Assembly (NCBI GenBank): GCA_020161535.1
Contig: JAIUNW010000004.1
Location: 62,001-126,000, forward strand
Reading direction: 5' to 3'
DNA from: Bacteroidota bacterium
Lineage (GTDB): Bacteria; Bacteroidota; Bacteroidia; Chitinophagales; Chitinophagaceae
Length of the DNA: 64,000 nt
In this document: positions 25,043 to 33,204 of the stretch, piece by piece
Layout: every line of letters starts with the position of its first letter
How positions within the stretch are numbered: the first letter of the stretch is position 1
The notes under the pieces: generated by a model
Seen by the model: the letters and a program-made list of their open reading frames with translations, nothing else
Told to the model about the DNA's origin: nothing
The model's database searches: none
Program-made: the position numbers and the translations under genes

Positions 25043-25060
25043 CCGGGTATGGTACCCCGG
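25043..25060 (+). promoter_or_regulatory. Hairpin in the rpmH leader
   Basis: CCGGGTA pairs with TACCCCGG across a TGG loop with one bulged C, and flanking CAC/GTG can extend it. There is no U-tract after it, so it is more likely a leader structure than a terminator. Confidence 0.35.
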
Positions 25061-25127
25061 TGTGAAATTTCAACAGCCGGTTCTCCACGGTTGTACATTT
25101 TTAAGAGGGTTTATAAAACGAACTAAA

Positions 25128-25283
25128 ATGAAAAGGACATTTCAACCGCACCGCCGCCGCCGCAAAACCGTTCACGGTTTCCGTAAGCGTATGCAAACCG
25201 CCAATGGCCGCAAGGTACTGGCCAGCCGCCGTGCAAAGGGCCGCAAGAAACTGAGTGTTTCTTCTGAAAGCAAATTGAAGTAA
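25128..25283 (+). CDS. rpmH: 50S ribosomal protein L34
   Basis: 51 residues, beginning [20 protein letters not shown], with [20 protein letters not shown]; the canonical very basic L34. The start is fixed by homology, as a longer frame runs upstream. It is followed by rnpA after 116 bp, the usual order, but dnaA and yidC are not in the window. Confidence 0.96.
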   Translation: MKRTFQPHRRRRKTVHGFRKRMQTANGRKVLASRRAKGRKKLSVSSESKLK

Positions 25284-25399
25284 AGAATCCGGGAGAAAAT
25301 CCCGTCTTGCAAATAATCAATAGCTCCCGCCAGCAGGCAGGAGCTATTTTTGTTGGCACTAGGGTCAGTTGGCACAAGGGTCAAATCTGTTGGAAAAAC

Positions 25400-25912
25400 A
25401 TGCAAACAAATAACCGGCTACCCGCCCGTGGGCGCTTGAAACACCGAAAGCTGATCGATGCGTTGTTCAGCGAGGGGCAGAAATTTTCTGCCGGGCCCTA
25501 CCGGGTATATTTCAGTGTGCAACCAGCCCGCCAGTTGCAGCCAACCAGTACATTGCGTTCGACCGGGCAGCAGCTATCTGCAGGTGCTGTATTGTTTGGT
25601 ACCGGCGTCAGCAAGAAAAAATTCGCGCGCGCGGTAGACCGTAACCTGATAAAGCGGCACTGCCGGGAAGCCTACCGACAGCAGCAACAGCCCCTCCAAC
25701 AATTTGTACGCGAGAACAATTGGCAACTGATGCTGTTCTTTATATATACCGGCCATGAACACCTGCCATTTGAAAGCTGCCACGCGGCCGTTGGCCAGGC
25801 CCTGGAGAAGATCAAAGCCAAGTTGAACCGGTCGGTAGTAGAGAAAAGCACGTTGGCGAAAAATGCATTGAATAAAAGGGGATCAAAGCCTGCAGGTGGC
25901 AGCGACACCTGA
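25400..25912 (+). CDS. rnpA: Ribonuclease P protein component
   Basis: 170 residues from the ATG at 25400 (MQTNNRLPARGRLKHRKLID). The RNA-binding signature is GVSKKKFARAVDRNLIKRHCREAYR, with Leu in place of the more usual Arg in the RNR motif. It assists the catalytic RNA in tRNA 5' maturation. At 170 residues it is longer than the usual 115-140, with an insertion near residues 35-60 and a basic tail. Confidence 0.9.
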   Translation: MQTNNRLPARGRLKHRKLIDALFSEGQKFSAGPYRVYFSVQPARQLQPTSTLRSTGQQLSAGAVLFGTGVSKKKFARAVDRNLIKRHCREAYRQQQQPLQQFVRENNWQLMLFFIYTGHEHLPFESCHAAVGQALEKIKAKLNRSVVEKSTLAKNALNKRGSKPAGGSDT

Positions 25913-25939
25913 CCTGCAGCGCCTTTGACATGCAAGCGC

Positions 25940-26064
25940 CAACAGCTATTGCACCGCAACATGAATTTGTAATACAACATGAATTTGCAATACAACATCC
26001 ATTTGCGCTGCAAACCGAAATAGTATAGCAACAAGCACTTGTAACGCAATTGGATTTACAAAGC
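25940..26064. repeat. Decayed 18-bp tandem repeats between rnpA and yidD
   Basis: The 307-bp gap 25913-26219 holds tandem 18-bp units. The clearest are 25957-25974, 25975-25992 and 25993-26010 (consensus CAACATGAATTTGYAATA), flanked by weaker copies at 25940, 26011, 26029 and 26047, each starting CAA. No promoter or coding region was identified in the remainder. Confidence 0.6.
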
Positions 26065-26219
26065 CACTTGAAAAATGAAACGCATCATTCAAGAACAGAC
26101 TTTATCTGAACCTGAGGTCAGACTTTATCCGACTTTTTCTCTACCTAGAAACCAAAAGCATAGATTCGATGTGAAAATGGATGGTGTAGCTTCAAGCCGG
26201 AAACCGATCGCATAGCTCC

Positions 26220-26450
26220 ATGAAAAAGATCCTGCAATGGTTGGCCCTGCCTTTTATCGCCCTGATACGGATTTACCAGTGGGGCATTTCGCCATTGCTA
26301 GGACCGAAATGTCGTTACACGCCTACTTGCTCTCATTATGCGCTCGAAGCTTTGCGTCGACATGGCGTGTTCAAAGGCAGTTGGCTGGCCATCAAAAGAA
26401 TAAGCCGCTGCCATCCCTGGGGCGGCAGCGGCCATGATCCTGTACCTTGA
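26220..26450 (+). CDS. yidD: Membrane protein insertion efficiency factor YidD
   Basis: 76 residues. An N-terminal amphipathic/hydrophobic helix ([20 protein letters not shown]) leads to the three-Cys signature [15 protein letters not shown] and the tail [14 protein letters not shown]. YidD acts with YidC/SecY in membrane protein insertion. It normally abuts rnpA; here a 307-bp repeat-bearing gap separates them. Confidence 0.93.
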   Translation: MKKILQWLALPFIALIRIYQWGISPLLGPKCRYTPTCSHYALEALRRHGVFKGSWLAIKRISRCHPWGGSGHDPVP

Positions 26451-26473
26451 TTGAGCGCTGACGCTCGTCCGTA

Positions 26474-27064
26474 TTACTGTTTCAATAATTTTTCCAGCTT
26501 ATCGAGGGTTTCGCGGGCGTCTCTGTTGGTGATGAACTTGTACACTTCCGGCACTTTGCCATCATCGCCCGGCGTTAATGAACCAGGAATTCCTTTGTAA
26601 GGCCCTACAATAATGGTATTGTCTTCACCATTGATTTTTATCAACTGATTGGGCGCCGCGAAATGGTTCTTTTTGGCGGCAGTTACATTGCTGCCTTGCA
26701 TCAGCGCCTTCAGGCTATCCATCCGCTCCATCATTACTTCTTGCGAGATACTGCTTTCGCGACCGCTGGCATCGCCGTAATTCTGGTAACTACCAATCAA
26801 TGTATCGTTTTTCAAGTTCAACAACCAGGTGCCGGCTTCGGGAACCGCATACTCTTTCGAACTAGCTCCGTTCTTAACGGTCAACGTCGATCCGGTAAGT
26901 TTTACCGGTGTTTCATTGTGCTGTGTACCTGGCTCTAAAGTCACCACATCTCCCACCACCGTCAACTTCCCGCTCGACATCACCACCACTTTCTTAGCAG
27001 GAGTATGCTGCGACGAACAAGCAAACAAAAAAGCAACGCCAAACAAAATGAAAATATGTTTCAT
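26474..27064 (-). CDS. Lipoprotein of unknown function
   Basis: 196 residues with lipobox LFACSS (lipidated Cys16). A beta-rich middle (KLTVVGDVVTLEPGTQ, TLTVKNGASSKEYAVP) is followed by a helical MERMDSLKALMQG and a C-terminal domain (LIKINGEDNTIIVGPYKGIPG). I do not recognise a family. It lies between yidD (convergent) and element C. Confidence 0.6.
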   Translation of the reverse strand: MKHIFILFGVAFLFACSSQHTPAKKVVVMSSGKLTVVGDVVTLEPGTQHNETPVKLTGSTLTVKNGASSKEYAVPEAGTWLLNLKNDTLIGSYQNYGDASGRESSISQEVMMERMDSLKALMQGSNVTAAKKNHFAAPNQLIKINGEDNTIIVGPYKGIPGSLTPGDDGKVPEVYKFITNRDARETLDKLEKLLKQ

Positions 27065-27087
27065 GCAAATAAGTTTTAGGTTTGAAA

Positions 27088-27104
27088 AGTCACCAGAGGT
27101 GACT
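27088..27104. other. Perfect hairpin upstream of the lipoprotein gene
   Basis: AGTCACC-AGA-GGTGACT, a 7-bp stem with a 3-nt loop, 24 nt before the minus-strand start at 27064; could be an operator or a 5' UTR structure. Confidence 0.35.
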
Positions 27105-27107
27105 ACT

Positions 27108-27297
27108 GTTTAAGGTTTAATTGTTTAAGGTTTAAAGTTGCTGCCGCCCGTGAAATAAGCCCCACAAAAGACTACTTACACCAAGAGCAAGCCAGTAAAA
27201 CCAGCCGCCCAAACGCATACATCCAGCAAGCTAACCATTCTGCAACAAACCCCGCACGCGGTAGCAACCTTAAACCTTAAACCCTTACACCTTAAAC
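27108..27297. repeat. Inverted-repeat-bounded intergenic element C (190 bp)
   Basis: The left end (27108-27152) and inverted right end (27250-27297) carry the same TTTAAGG heptamers and GTTGCTRCCGC as elements A and B. The right end matches the left end of element A at about 45 of 48 positions by eye. The superoxide dismutase stop codon (27292-27294) falls inside it. Confidence 0.65.
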
Positions 27298-27885
27298 TCT
27301 TGCTTGTACTTTGTTCCAATCAACCACATTCCAGAACGCAGCCAGGTAATCGGCGCGCTTGTTCTGGTATTTCAGGTAATAAGCGTGTTCCCATACGTCA
27401 ACACCTAACAGCGGCGTGCCCTTTACTTCGGCCACATCCATCAGCGGATTGTCCTGGTTGGGCGTTGAACTGATTTCGAGCTTGCCGTCTTTTTTGATCA
27501 GCCAGGCCCAGCCACTACCAAAACGGGTCATGCCGGCATTGGCAAATTTTTCTTTAAATGCATCGAAAGAACCAAAAGCACTGTTGATCGCCTCGGCGAG
27601 CGCACCAGTTGGTTGTCCGCCGCCTTTAGGACTCATACTCTCCCAGAAAAAACTATGGTTCCAGTGTCCGCCACCATTGTTGCGAACAGCCGGTGAAAAA
27701 GTACCGGCAGCGGCTACCAGTTCTTCGAGCGATTTATTTTCGTTCGGCGTGCCGGCAATGGCCTTATTCAGGTTGTCTACATAAGCCTGGTGGTGCTTGT
27801 CGTGGTGAATTTTCATCGTTTCTGCGTCGATGTGCGGCTCCAGGGCATCAAATGCATAGGGGAGCGCAGGAAGTGTAAATGCCAT
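27292..27885 (-). CDS. Superoxide dismutase (Fe/Mn family)
   Basis: 197 residues, standard length. It converts superoxide to hydrogen peroxide and oxygen. Metal ligands are visible in [24 protein letters not shown] and [15 protein letters not shown]; the stretch NQDNPLMD carries the Gln seen in Mn-type enzymes, but metal specificity cannot be settled by eye. Cytosolic, no signal peptide. The promoter region holds a 13-bp palindrome directly after the -7 element, a candidate operator. Confidence 0.95.
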   Translation of the reverse strand: MAFTLPALPYAFDALEPHIDAETMKIHHDKHHQAYVDNLNKAIAGTPNENKSLEELVAAAGTFSPAVRNNGGGHWNHSFFWESMSPKGGGQPTGALAEAINSAFGSFDAFKEKFANAGMTRFGSGWAWLIKKDGKLEISSTPNQDNPLMDVAEVKGTPLLGVDVWEHAYYLKYQNKRADYLAAFWNVVDWNKVQARV

Positions 27886-27911
27886 AATAAGTTGTTTAAT
27901 TGGTTAGAAAT

Positions 27912-27924
27912 CTGGCCTGGCCAG
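27912..27924. promoter_or_regulatory. Palindromic operator candidate of the superoxide dismutase gene
   Basis: CTGGCC-T-GGCCAG, a perfect 6+1+6 inverted repeat immediately downstream of the -7 element (27925-27932), at the expected transcription start. Confidence 0.4.
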
Positions 27925-27932
27925 CAAAACTA
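27925..27932 (-). promoter_or_regulatory. -7 element TAGTTTTG of the superoxide dismutase gene
   Basis: Exact TAnnTTTG match 39 nt upstream of the ATG at 27885. Confidence 0.5.
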
Positions 27933-27991
27933 ATGGCAATAAAAGTATGCCAACAGGATTAAAACAACGTTACGGCATTAAAGTTTGCTAA

Positions 27992-28357
27992 TTACTTACC
28001 GCAAAACCAATTAATTCCGTCGATCGCATCCCAATAGCTCAGCCAGTATTCCTTCACTTCGGCTTGCAAGAGATAACCCTGCGTGCGGTTGTAAAAGGTT
28101 TTGAATCCGCTGCCGCTCAAATCGCCATATAGGACCTCATTGGTCAAAGGTGCATAGCCATTGGCTTTGAGAATGGAAAAACCATTGTAGGTTTCTACCA
28201 CAAAATAAGGGCAATAGCCATCGCTGTAATTCACCACACCTCGTTCGCGGTTGAGCCAATAGCTTTCATCGAACTGTTCAGTAGGCGCATAGACTACCCG
28301 GCGACAAGAAGCCAAGAGCAATACAGCAGGAAGTACAAAGAGTAGAATTTTTTTCAT
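27992..28357 (-). CDS. Small lipoprotein of unknown function
   Basis: 121 residues with lipobox LLASC (Cys18). The remainder is rich in Tyr and Trp (DESYWLNRERGVVNYSDGYCPYFVVETYNG, YLLQAEVKEYWLSYWDAIDG), a compact beta-rich domain with two further cysteines. No family recognised. Single gene between superoxide dismutase and tadA on the same strand. Confidence 0.6.
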   Translation of the reverse strand: MKKILLFVLPAVLLLASCRRVVYAPTEQFDESYWLNRERGVVNYSDGYCPYFVVETYNGFSILKANGYAPLTNEVLYGDLSGSGFKTFYNRTQGYLLQAEVKEYWLSYWDAIDGINWFCGK

Positions 28358-28475
28358 GTTGGGTTGTTTGTACGCATGTGACGATAAAACAACCCCGGGG
28401 ATTAATAAAGCCTTGTTAATACTAACGATTGTTTGTATAGATGGTTGGCCATGTTGACCAGCATCCGGTGGGCAA

Positions 28476-28913
28476 CTATCGCCGCGACTGGAAAAAAGAT
28501 TTTAACAAAGCGGCGGCTTCATCGGCCAATACGCCGGTGCTGATGGTCGCCTTAGGGTGAAAGGGGTTATGCGCACCCGTCATTCGCGCATGCCCATTTT
28601 TCGGATCGGCAGCGCCCCAAACTATTCGTTGCAATTTGCTCCAGTAAATGGCACCGGCACACATCAGGCAGGGTTCAACCGTTACATAGAGCGTGGCGTC
28701 GGTCAGGTATTTGGCGCCGAGAAAATTGAAACCGGCGGTGAGTGCAATCATCTCCGCATGGGCCGTGGGGTCGTTGAGTAATTCTACCTGGTTGTAACCG
28801 CGCGATATGACGCGATCGTTGATAACAAGCACCGCGCCCACCGGCACCTCGCCGGCGGCAAAGGCTTTTTCAGCCTCCCGCAGGGCTTGTTTCATAAATT
28901 GTTCGTCGTTCAT
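28476..28913 (-). CDS. tadA: tRNA-specific adenosine deaminase
   Basis: 145 residues of the cytidine/deoxycytidylate deaminase fold. Zinc site and proton donor: HAEMIAL plus PCLMCAGAI. TadA makes inosine at tRNA-Arg wobble position 34; the WGAADPKNGHARM segment and the basic tail fit TadA better than guanine deaminase. Divergent from the aldehyde dehydrogenase gene. Confidence 0.88.
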   Translation of the reverse strand: MNDEQFMKQALREAEKAFAAGEVPVGAVLVINDRVISRGYNQVELLNDPTAHAEMIALTAGFNFLGAKYLTDATLYVTVEPCLMCAGAIYWSKLQRIVWGAADPKNGHARMTGAHNPFHPKATISTGVLADEAAALLKSFFQSRR

Positions 28914-28949
28914 CGAACCGCTAAAATAAATATTTGTAATTTGATCGGT

Positions 28950-30326
28950 ATGGTTTCGATATCAACCGCCTTGCCCGCGCTCCGGCAATGTTTTAACGCA
29001 GGAATAACCCGTCCGTCGAAATGGCGCACCAAAAAACTACAAGCGCTGCGTACAGCTTTGCTGGCGCACGAAGACGAAATATACCAGGCACTATATGCAG
29101 ATCTGCACAAACCCAGTGAAGAAGCATATGCCACCGAACTAGCTATTGTGTTGGAAGAGATCAAGCTGGCCTTGTCAAAATTGACATGGTGGATGCGTCC
29201 CGAGCGGGTGAAAACAAACCTGCTGAATTTTCCTTCTTCGAGTTATATCATTAAAGAGCCCAAGGGCACGGTGCTGATCATCGGCCCCTGGAATTATCCG
29301 TTGATGTTATTATTAGGTCCCTTGGTGGGGGCCATCGCCGCAGGCAATACCGTGGTGCTGAAACCCAGTGAATACGCACCTGCAACGGCCACGGTTATGC
29401 GAAAAATAATCAATGCGGCATTTGCACCCAACGAAGTGTTGTATGTGGAGGGCGATGGCGCCGTGGTGGTGCCGGAAATGATGTCGGCTTTCCGCTTTGA
29501 TCATATTTTTTTCACCGGCGGTAAGAAAGTAGCTGCGAAAATTTTTGCCGCAGCAGCCGAACAGTTGGTGCCGCTGACATTGGAATTGGGTGGCAAAAGT
29601 CCGTGCCTGGTTACTGCCAAAGCAGACATAACTGTAGCCGCGAAAAGAATTGCCATGGCGAAATTTTCGAATGCCGGGCAAATGTGTATTGCACCTGATT
29701 ATGTATTGGTTGATGCCTCGGTGAAAGAAGCACTGGTGATGCAAATGATCAAAGCGATCCAGCAATTTTTCGGCGATGATCCTAAGCAATCATCCGCATA
29801 TGGTAGAATCATCAACGAAGCACAATACAAACGGTTGGTAGGCTATTTGCAGGAAGGAAAGATCATACACGGCGCGAAAACAGATGCCAGTGAAAAATAC
29901 ATCGAGCCCACCCTCCTTGATCAACCTTCACTTGATGCGGCAGTGATGAGCGAAGAAATATTCGGCCCCGTACTACCCATTATTACTGTGAACAGTCCGG
30001 AAGAAACCTGGCAGATCATACAACGGCATCCAGATCCATTGGCCTTTTATATTTTCAGCCAGGACACCGCCGAGCAAGCGTACTGGACAGCAAAAATTCC
30101 TTTTGGCGGTGGCTGCATCAACAATGCGAGCCTGCAGTTTACGAATAGTCACCTGCCTTTCGGTGGACGAGGTGCGTCGGGCATCGGTTCGGCCCATGGT
30201 AAATACAGTTTCGATACGTTCAGTCACCACAAATCGATCTTGAAATCGCCTACCTGGTTTGATCCGTCGATGCGGTATCCGCCTTTCACCGGAAAACTAT
30301 CGCTGCTGAAAAAAATTATGGGATAA
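28950..30326 (+). CDS. NAD(P)-dependent aldehyde dehydrogenase (class 3-like)
   Basis: 458 residues from the ATG at 28950; upstream frames overlap tadA. Oxidises aldehydes to carboxylates. Catalytic Cys246 in NAGQMCIAPDYVLV, general base in LELGGKSPC, substrate/NAD segment KPSEYAPATATVMRK, and PWNYPLMLLLGPL. The short length and C-terminus (YPPFTGKLSLLKKIMG) match the class 3/fatty aldehyde dehydrogenase group. Its stop is 4 bp from the convergent dusB stop. Confidence 0.9.
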   Translation: MVSISTALPALRQCFNAGITRPSKWRTKKLQALRTALLAHEDEIYQALYADLHKPSEEAYATELAIVLEEIKLALSKLTWWMRPERVKTNLLNFPSSSYIIKEPKGTVLIIGPWNYPLMLLLGPLVGAIAAGNTVVLKPSEYAPATATVMRKIINAAFAPNEVLYVEGDGAVVVPEMMSAFRFDHIFFTGGKKVAAKIFAAAAEQLVPLTLELGGKSPCLVTAKADITVAAKRIAMAKFSNAGQMCIAPDYVLVDASVKEALVMQMIKAIQQFFGDDPKQSSAYGRIINEAQYKRLVGYLQEGKIIHGAKTDASEKYIEPTLLDQPSLDAAVMSEEIFGPVLPIITVNSPEETWQIIQRHPDPLAFYIFSQDTAEQAYWTAKIPFGGGCINNASLQFTNSHLPFGGRGASGIGSAHGKYSFDTFSHHKSILKSPTWFDPSMRYPPFTGKLSLLKKIMG

Positions 30327-30330
30327 AGGG

Positions 30331-31371
30331 TTAGTCCTGCGGTTTAAGCTCACAAGTCCAACTGGCATCGGGTTTGGGCCTTTCAAAAACATAGCCCTGG
30401 TATTGCGCTTCTATCTGAGACAAAATACCATCAATTTCCTCGCGTGATTTTGCCATCACCAGTTGCTGTCGGTAGTCGCGAATATTCGGCAATCCCTTTA
30501 AATAATTATTGTAATGCCGGCGCATTTCATTGATGCCCGGAACCAATCCTTTCCAATCAATAGAGCGATACAGATGTTTGCGGATCACTTCCACCCGGTC
30601 TGAGATTGAAGGCGCGGGTAGGTGTTCGCCCGTAGCGAGATAATGTTTGATCTCACGGAAAATCCAGGGATAACCGATCGCCGCGCGACCAATCATGATA
30701 CCATCCACCCCATACCTGTTTTTATATAACAGGGCTTTTTCGGGAGTGTCGATATCACCATTACCAAAAATGGGAATATGGATGTGTGGGTTTTCTTTCA
30801 CGCGGGCAATCGGTTCCCAGTCGGCCTCGCCTTTGTACAATTGCGCGCGGGTGCGGCCATGAATGGACAGTGCCTGGATGCCAACATCCTGTAATCTTTC
30901 AGCCACTTCCATAATATTGATGCTATTCTGGTCCCAGCCCAGCCTTGTTTTTACCGTTACCGGCAATTTGGTAGATCGCACGCAAGCGGCAGTCAATCGC
31001 ACCATCAGGTCGATGTCTTTTAACACCGCCGCGCCGGCGCCCTTGGTCACTACTTTTTTTACCGGGCAGCCAAAATTGATATCGAGAAGATCGGGTTGAA
31101 CGGTGTCAATAATTTGCGCGCTCAGGGCCATCGCTTCTTCGTCGCCGCCGAAGATCTGGATGCCGATGGGTCGTTCTTCTTCATAGATATCGAGCTTCTG
31201 CCGGCTTTTGATGGCATCGCGAATGAGTCCCTCGCTCGAAATGAACTCCGTAAACATCAGATCGGCCCCATTGTCTTTGCAAACTGCCCGAAATGGCGGA
31301 TCACTTACATCTTCCATCGGCGCCAGAAGTAGCGGAAAATCAGGTAAGGAAACGGGGCCAATTTTGATCAT
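30331..31371 (-). CDS. dusB: tRNA-dihydrouridine synthase DusB
   Basis: 346 residues from the ATG at 31371; a TTG two codons upstream lies inside the -7 element and was rejected. A flavin TIM barrel reduces uridine in the tRNA D-loop with NADPH. Signatures: LLLAPMEDVSDPPFR, NFGCPVKKVVTKGAGAA (catalytic Cys102), IHGRTRAQLYKG, GVDGIMIGRAAIGYPWIF. Only about 11 bp separate its start from the divergent CPBP gene. Confidence 0.93.
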   Translation of the reverse strand: MIKIGPVSLPDFPLLLAPMEDVSDPPFRAVCKDNGADLMFTEFISSEGLIRDAIKSRQKLDIYEEERPIGIQIFGGDEEAMALSAQIIDTVQPDLLDINFGCPVKKVVTKGAGAAVLKDIDLMVRLTAACVRSTKLPVTVKTRLGWDQNSINIMEVAERLQDVGIQALSIHGRTRAQLYKGEADWEPIARVKENPHIHIPIFGNGDIDTPEKALLYKNRYGVDGIMIGRAAIGYPWIFREIKHYLATGEHLPAPSISDRVEVIRKHLYRSIDWKGLVPGINEMRRHYNNYLKGLPNIRDYRQQLVMAKSREEIDGILSQIEAQYQGYVFERPKPDASWTCELKPQD

Positions 31372-31374
31372 GCG

Positions 31375-31382
31375 CAAAGATA
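31375..31382 (-). promoter_or_regulatory. -7 element TATCTTTG of dusB
   Basis: Exact TAnnTTTG match 3 nt before the dusB ATG, ending one base before the divergent CPBP start codon. Confidence 0.5.
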
Positions 31383-32354
31383 ATGCATCTTGCAGCAGTG
31401 ATCACCTACCTGAAATACAAACCGGCCTGGCTGCAGTTACTGGTTTTTGGTTTGATAACCATTGGTACCACCATCATACTGGGAACAATTGTTGACTGGA
31501 CCATCAATTGGTTTTATCAATTGAAAACGGAGGATTTTGTGCAGCCCGATTTCAACAACCCCAGGGTGTTGAATGCGCTTCGCTGGAAACAAGGCCTGTT
31601 AACTATTTCATTGTTTTTTGTATCGGGATTTTTTTTCGCGTACAAAAGCGACCAGCGACCCTGGCGTTTTTTGGGCTTCAAAAAACCGCAGCCGGCTTAT
31701 TTTACTTTTATCGCAATCATTTTGGTACTGGCTGCATTTCCGCTGGCAGCCTGGCTGGCCGACATGAACCAGCAAATGCACCTGCCGGCGTCGATGAAAG
31801 CGATAGAGCAAAGCATGCGCGATACCAACGATAAACTGGAAGCAGCCACGCTTGCCATGCTCAAAATGGACAGCCTGAAAGAATACTTCGTGGTGTTATT
31901 CATGTCGGCCATATTGCCTGCATTTTGCGAAGAGATTTTTTTTCGCGCGGTGCTACAACGCATCTTCATTCAAATCAGCACAAGACCCTGGCTTGGTATC
32001 CTGATCACTGGTTGTCTTTTTTCACTTTTTCATGGCTTGCTGTTGGGCTTCTTGCCCCGCGCAATGTTGGGCGTATTACTCGGCATGCTGTATTGGTACA
32101 GTGGAAGTCTTTGGCCGGCAATCGTCGCGCATTTTGTTCACAACGCGCTCCAGATTACGGGTTATTATGTGTGGGGGGAAGATAAACTGGAGAAGCTAAC
32201 TATTTCGCCGCTGTTGGTGGTGTTCAGTCTGCTTGCTGTGCTGGGTATCTGTTGGTACATGAAGCGGATTTCTGTAACCCATTATGGCGAATGGTACGAT
32301 ACCGACGACGACCTGGTATTGCCTGCAAAAAAAGACGGCCCTTCCAACCGGTAA
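31383..32354 (+). CDS. CPBP-family intramembrane glutamic endopeptidase
   Basis: 323 residues with about seven hydrophobic segments. Motif 1 is EEIFFRAVLQ (Glu183, Glu184, Arg188), motif 2 FHGLLLGFLPR and motif 3 HFVHNALQ, the residues of ABI/CAAX-protease-like (Rce1-type) membrane enzymes. A charged loop (about 125-160) sits between membrane segments. In bacteria the family serves in immunity to self-made peptides or unknown processing; substrate unknown. It is 15 bp upstream of cdsA. Confidence 0.85.
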   Translation: MHLAAVITYLKYKPAWLQLLVFGLITIGTTIILGTIVDWTINWFYQLKTEDFVQPDFNNPRVLNALRWKQGLLTISLFFVSGFFFAYKSDQRPWRFLGFKKPQPAYFTFIAIILVLAAFPLAAWLADMNQQMHLPASMKAIEQSMRDTNDKLEAATLAMLKMDSLKEYFVVLFMSAILPAFCEEIFFRAVLQRIFIQISTRPWLGILITGCLFSLFHGLLLGFLPRAMLGVLLGMLYWYSGSLWPAIVAHFVHNALQITGYYVWGEDKLEKLTISPLLVVFSLLAVLGICWYMKRISVTHYGEWYDTDDDLVLPAKKDGPSNR

Positions 32355-32369
32355 CCGCAATCATAACCT

Positions 32370-33194
32370 ATGGCTTTTAACTGGAAAACATTCTGGACCC
32401 GCGCCACCACCGCCCTGATTTTTGTGGCCGTGATGATGGTGGGATTGCTCTGGAACCAACTCAGTTTTTTCATCCTGTTTTCTATCATCCATTTGGGTTG
32501 TTGGCTTGAATACCAGCGACTCATTACCGCGATTGATCCCGAATACGCGAATATCAATATCGTGCATCGCTATGCGGTGATTGCTGCCGGCTGGTTCTTT
32601 ATGATCTATTGCAGCCAGTTGCCATTTCATGCCCTGGGTTGGTGGCTCTGCCTGCTCTGTATTTTCTTATTGCCAATCATCGAATTGCTTTTCGCCCGAC
32701 AGATCGAACTCAAACAGATCATGCATTCTTTCTTCGGCCTGCTCTATATTTCTTTAAGCTGGGGATTGATGCTCCTCTTGCGCAGTCACCCTACCTATGG
32801 TTTTGTACTGCCCCTGGCCATCATTTTTACGATCTGGATCAACGATACCATGGCCTATATCGTGGGCTCGCTGATCGGCCGAACGCCCTTCTCTGCCATC
32901 TCGCCCAAAAAAACCTGGGAGGGCACCATCGGCGGTATGCTCATTGCCATCGGCGCCATGACCGGTCTCGCATACTGGTTGCATTATCCGGTGCTGCACA
33001 CGGCCGCCATTGCAGCGATTGCGGCAATAACCGGCACTTACGGCGACCTGCTGGAAAGTAAGCTCAAACGCATGGCGGGAGTGAAAGACAGCGGGCAAAT
33101 CATGCCCGGGCACGGAGGTTTTCTCGACCGGTTTGATTCGCTGTTGGTGGCGACCACGGCGGTTTGGGTGTACGTTGTTGTAGCGCGCTTGTGA
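32370..33194 (+). CDS. cdsA: Phosphatidate cytidylyltransferase
   Basis: 274 residues with about seven hydrophobic segments. It makes CDP-diacylglycerol from phosphatidate and CTP. Signature near the C-terminus: SPKKTWEGTIGG, then GDLLESKLKRMAGVKDSG and PGHGGFLDRFDSL. CDP-diacylglycerol feeds phosphatidylserine, which the psd product encoded 13 kb downstream decarboxylates. Followed by the repeat block. Confidence 0.93.
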   Translation: MAFNWKTFWTRATTALIFVAVMMVGLLWNQLSFFILFSIIHLGCWLEYQRLITAIDPEYANINIVHRYAVIAAGWFFMIYCSQLPFHALGWWLCLLCIFLLPIIELLFARQIELKQIMHSFFGLLYISLSWGLMLLLRSHPTYGFVLPLAIIFTIWINDTMAYIVGSLIGRTPFSAISPKKTWEGTIGGMLIAIGAMTGLAYWLHYPVLHTAAIAAIAAITGTYGDLLESKLKRMAGVKDSGQIMPGHGGFLDRFDSLLVATTAVWVYVVVARL

Positions 33195-33204
33195 GACCGC
33201 GGTG

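Noticed and set aside
25672..26049. Minus-strand reading frame of 125 codons across the 18-bp repeats
   Set aside because: It arises because the repeat period is a multiple of three; it overlaps rnpA and has repeat-like translation (MLYCKF, MLYYKF).
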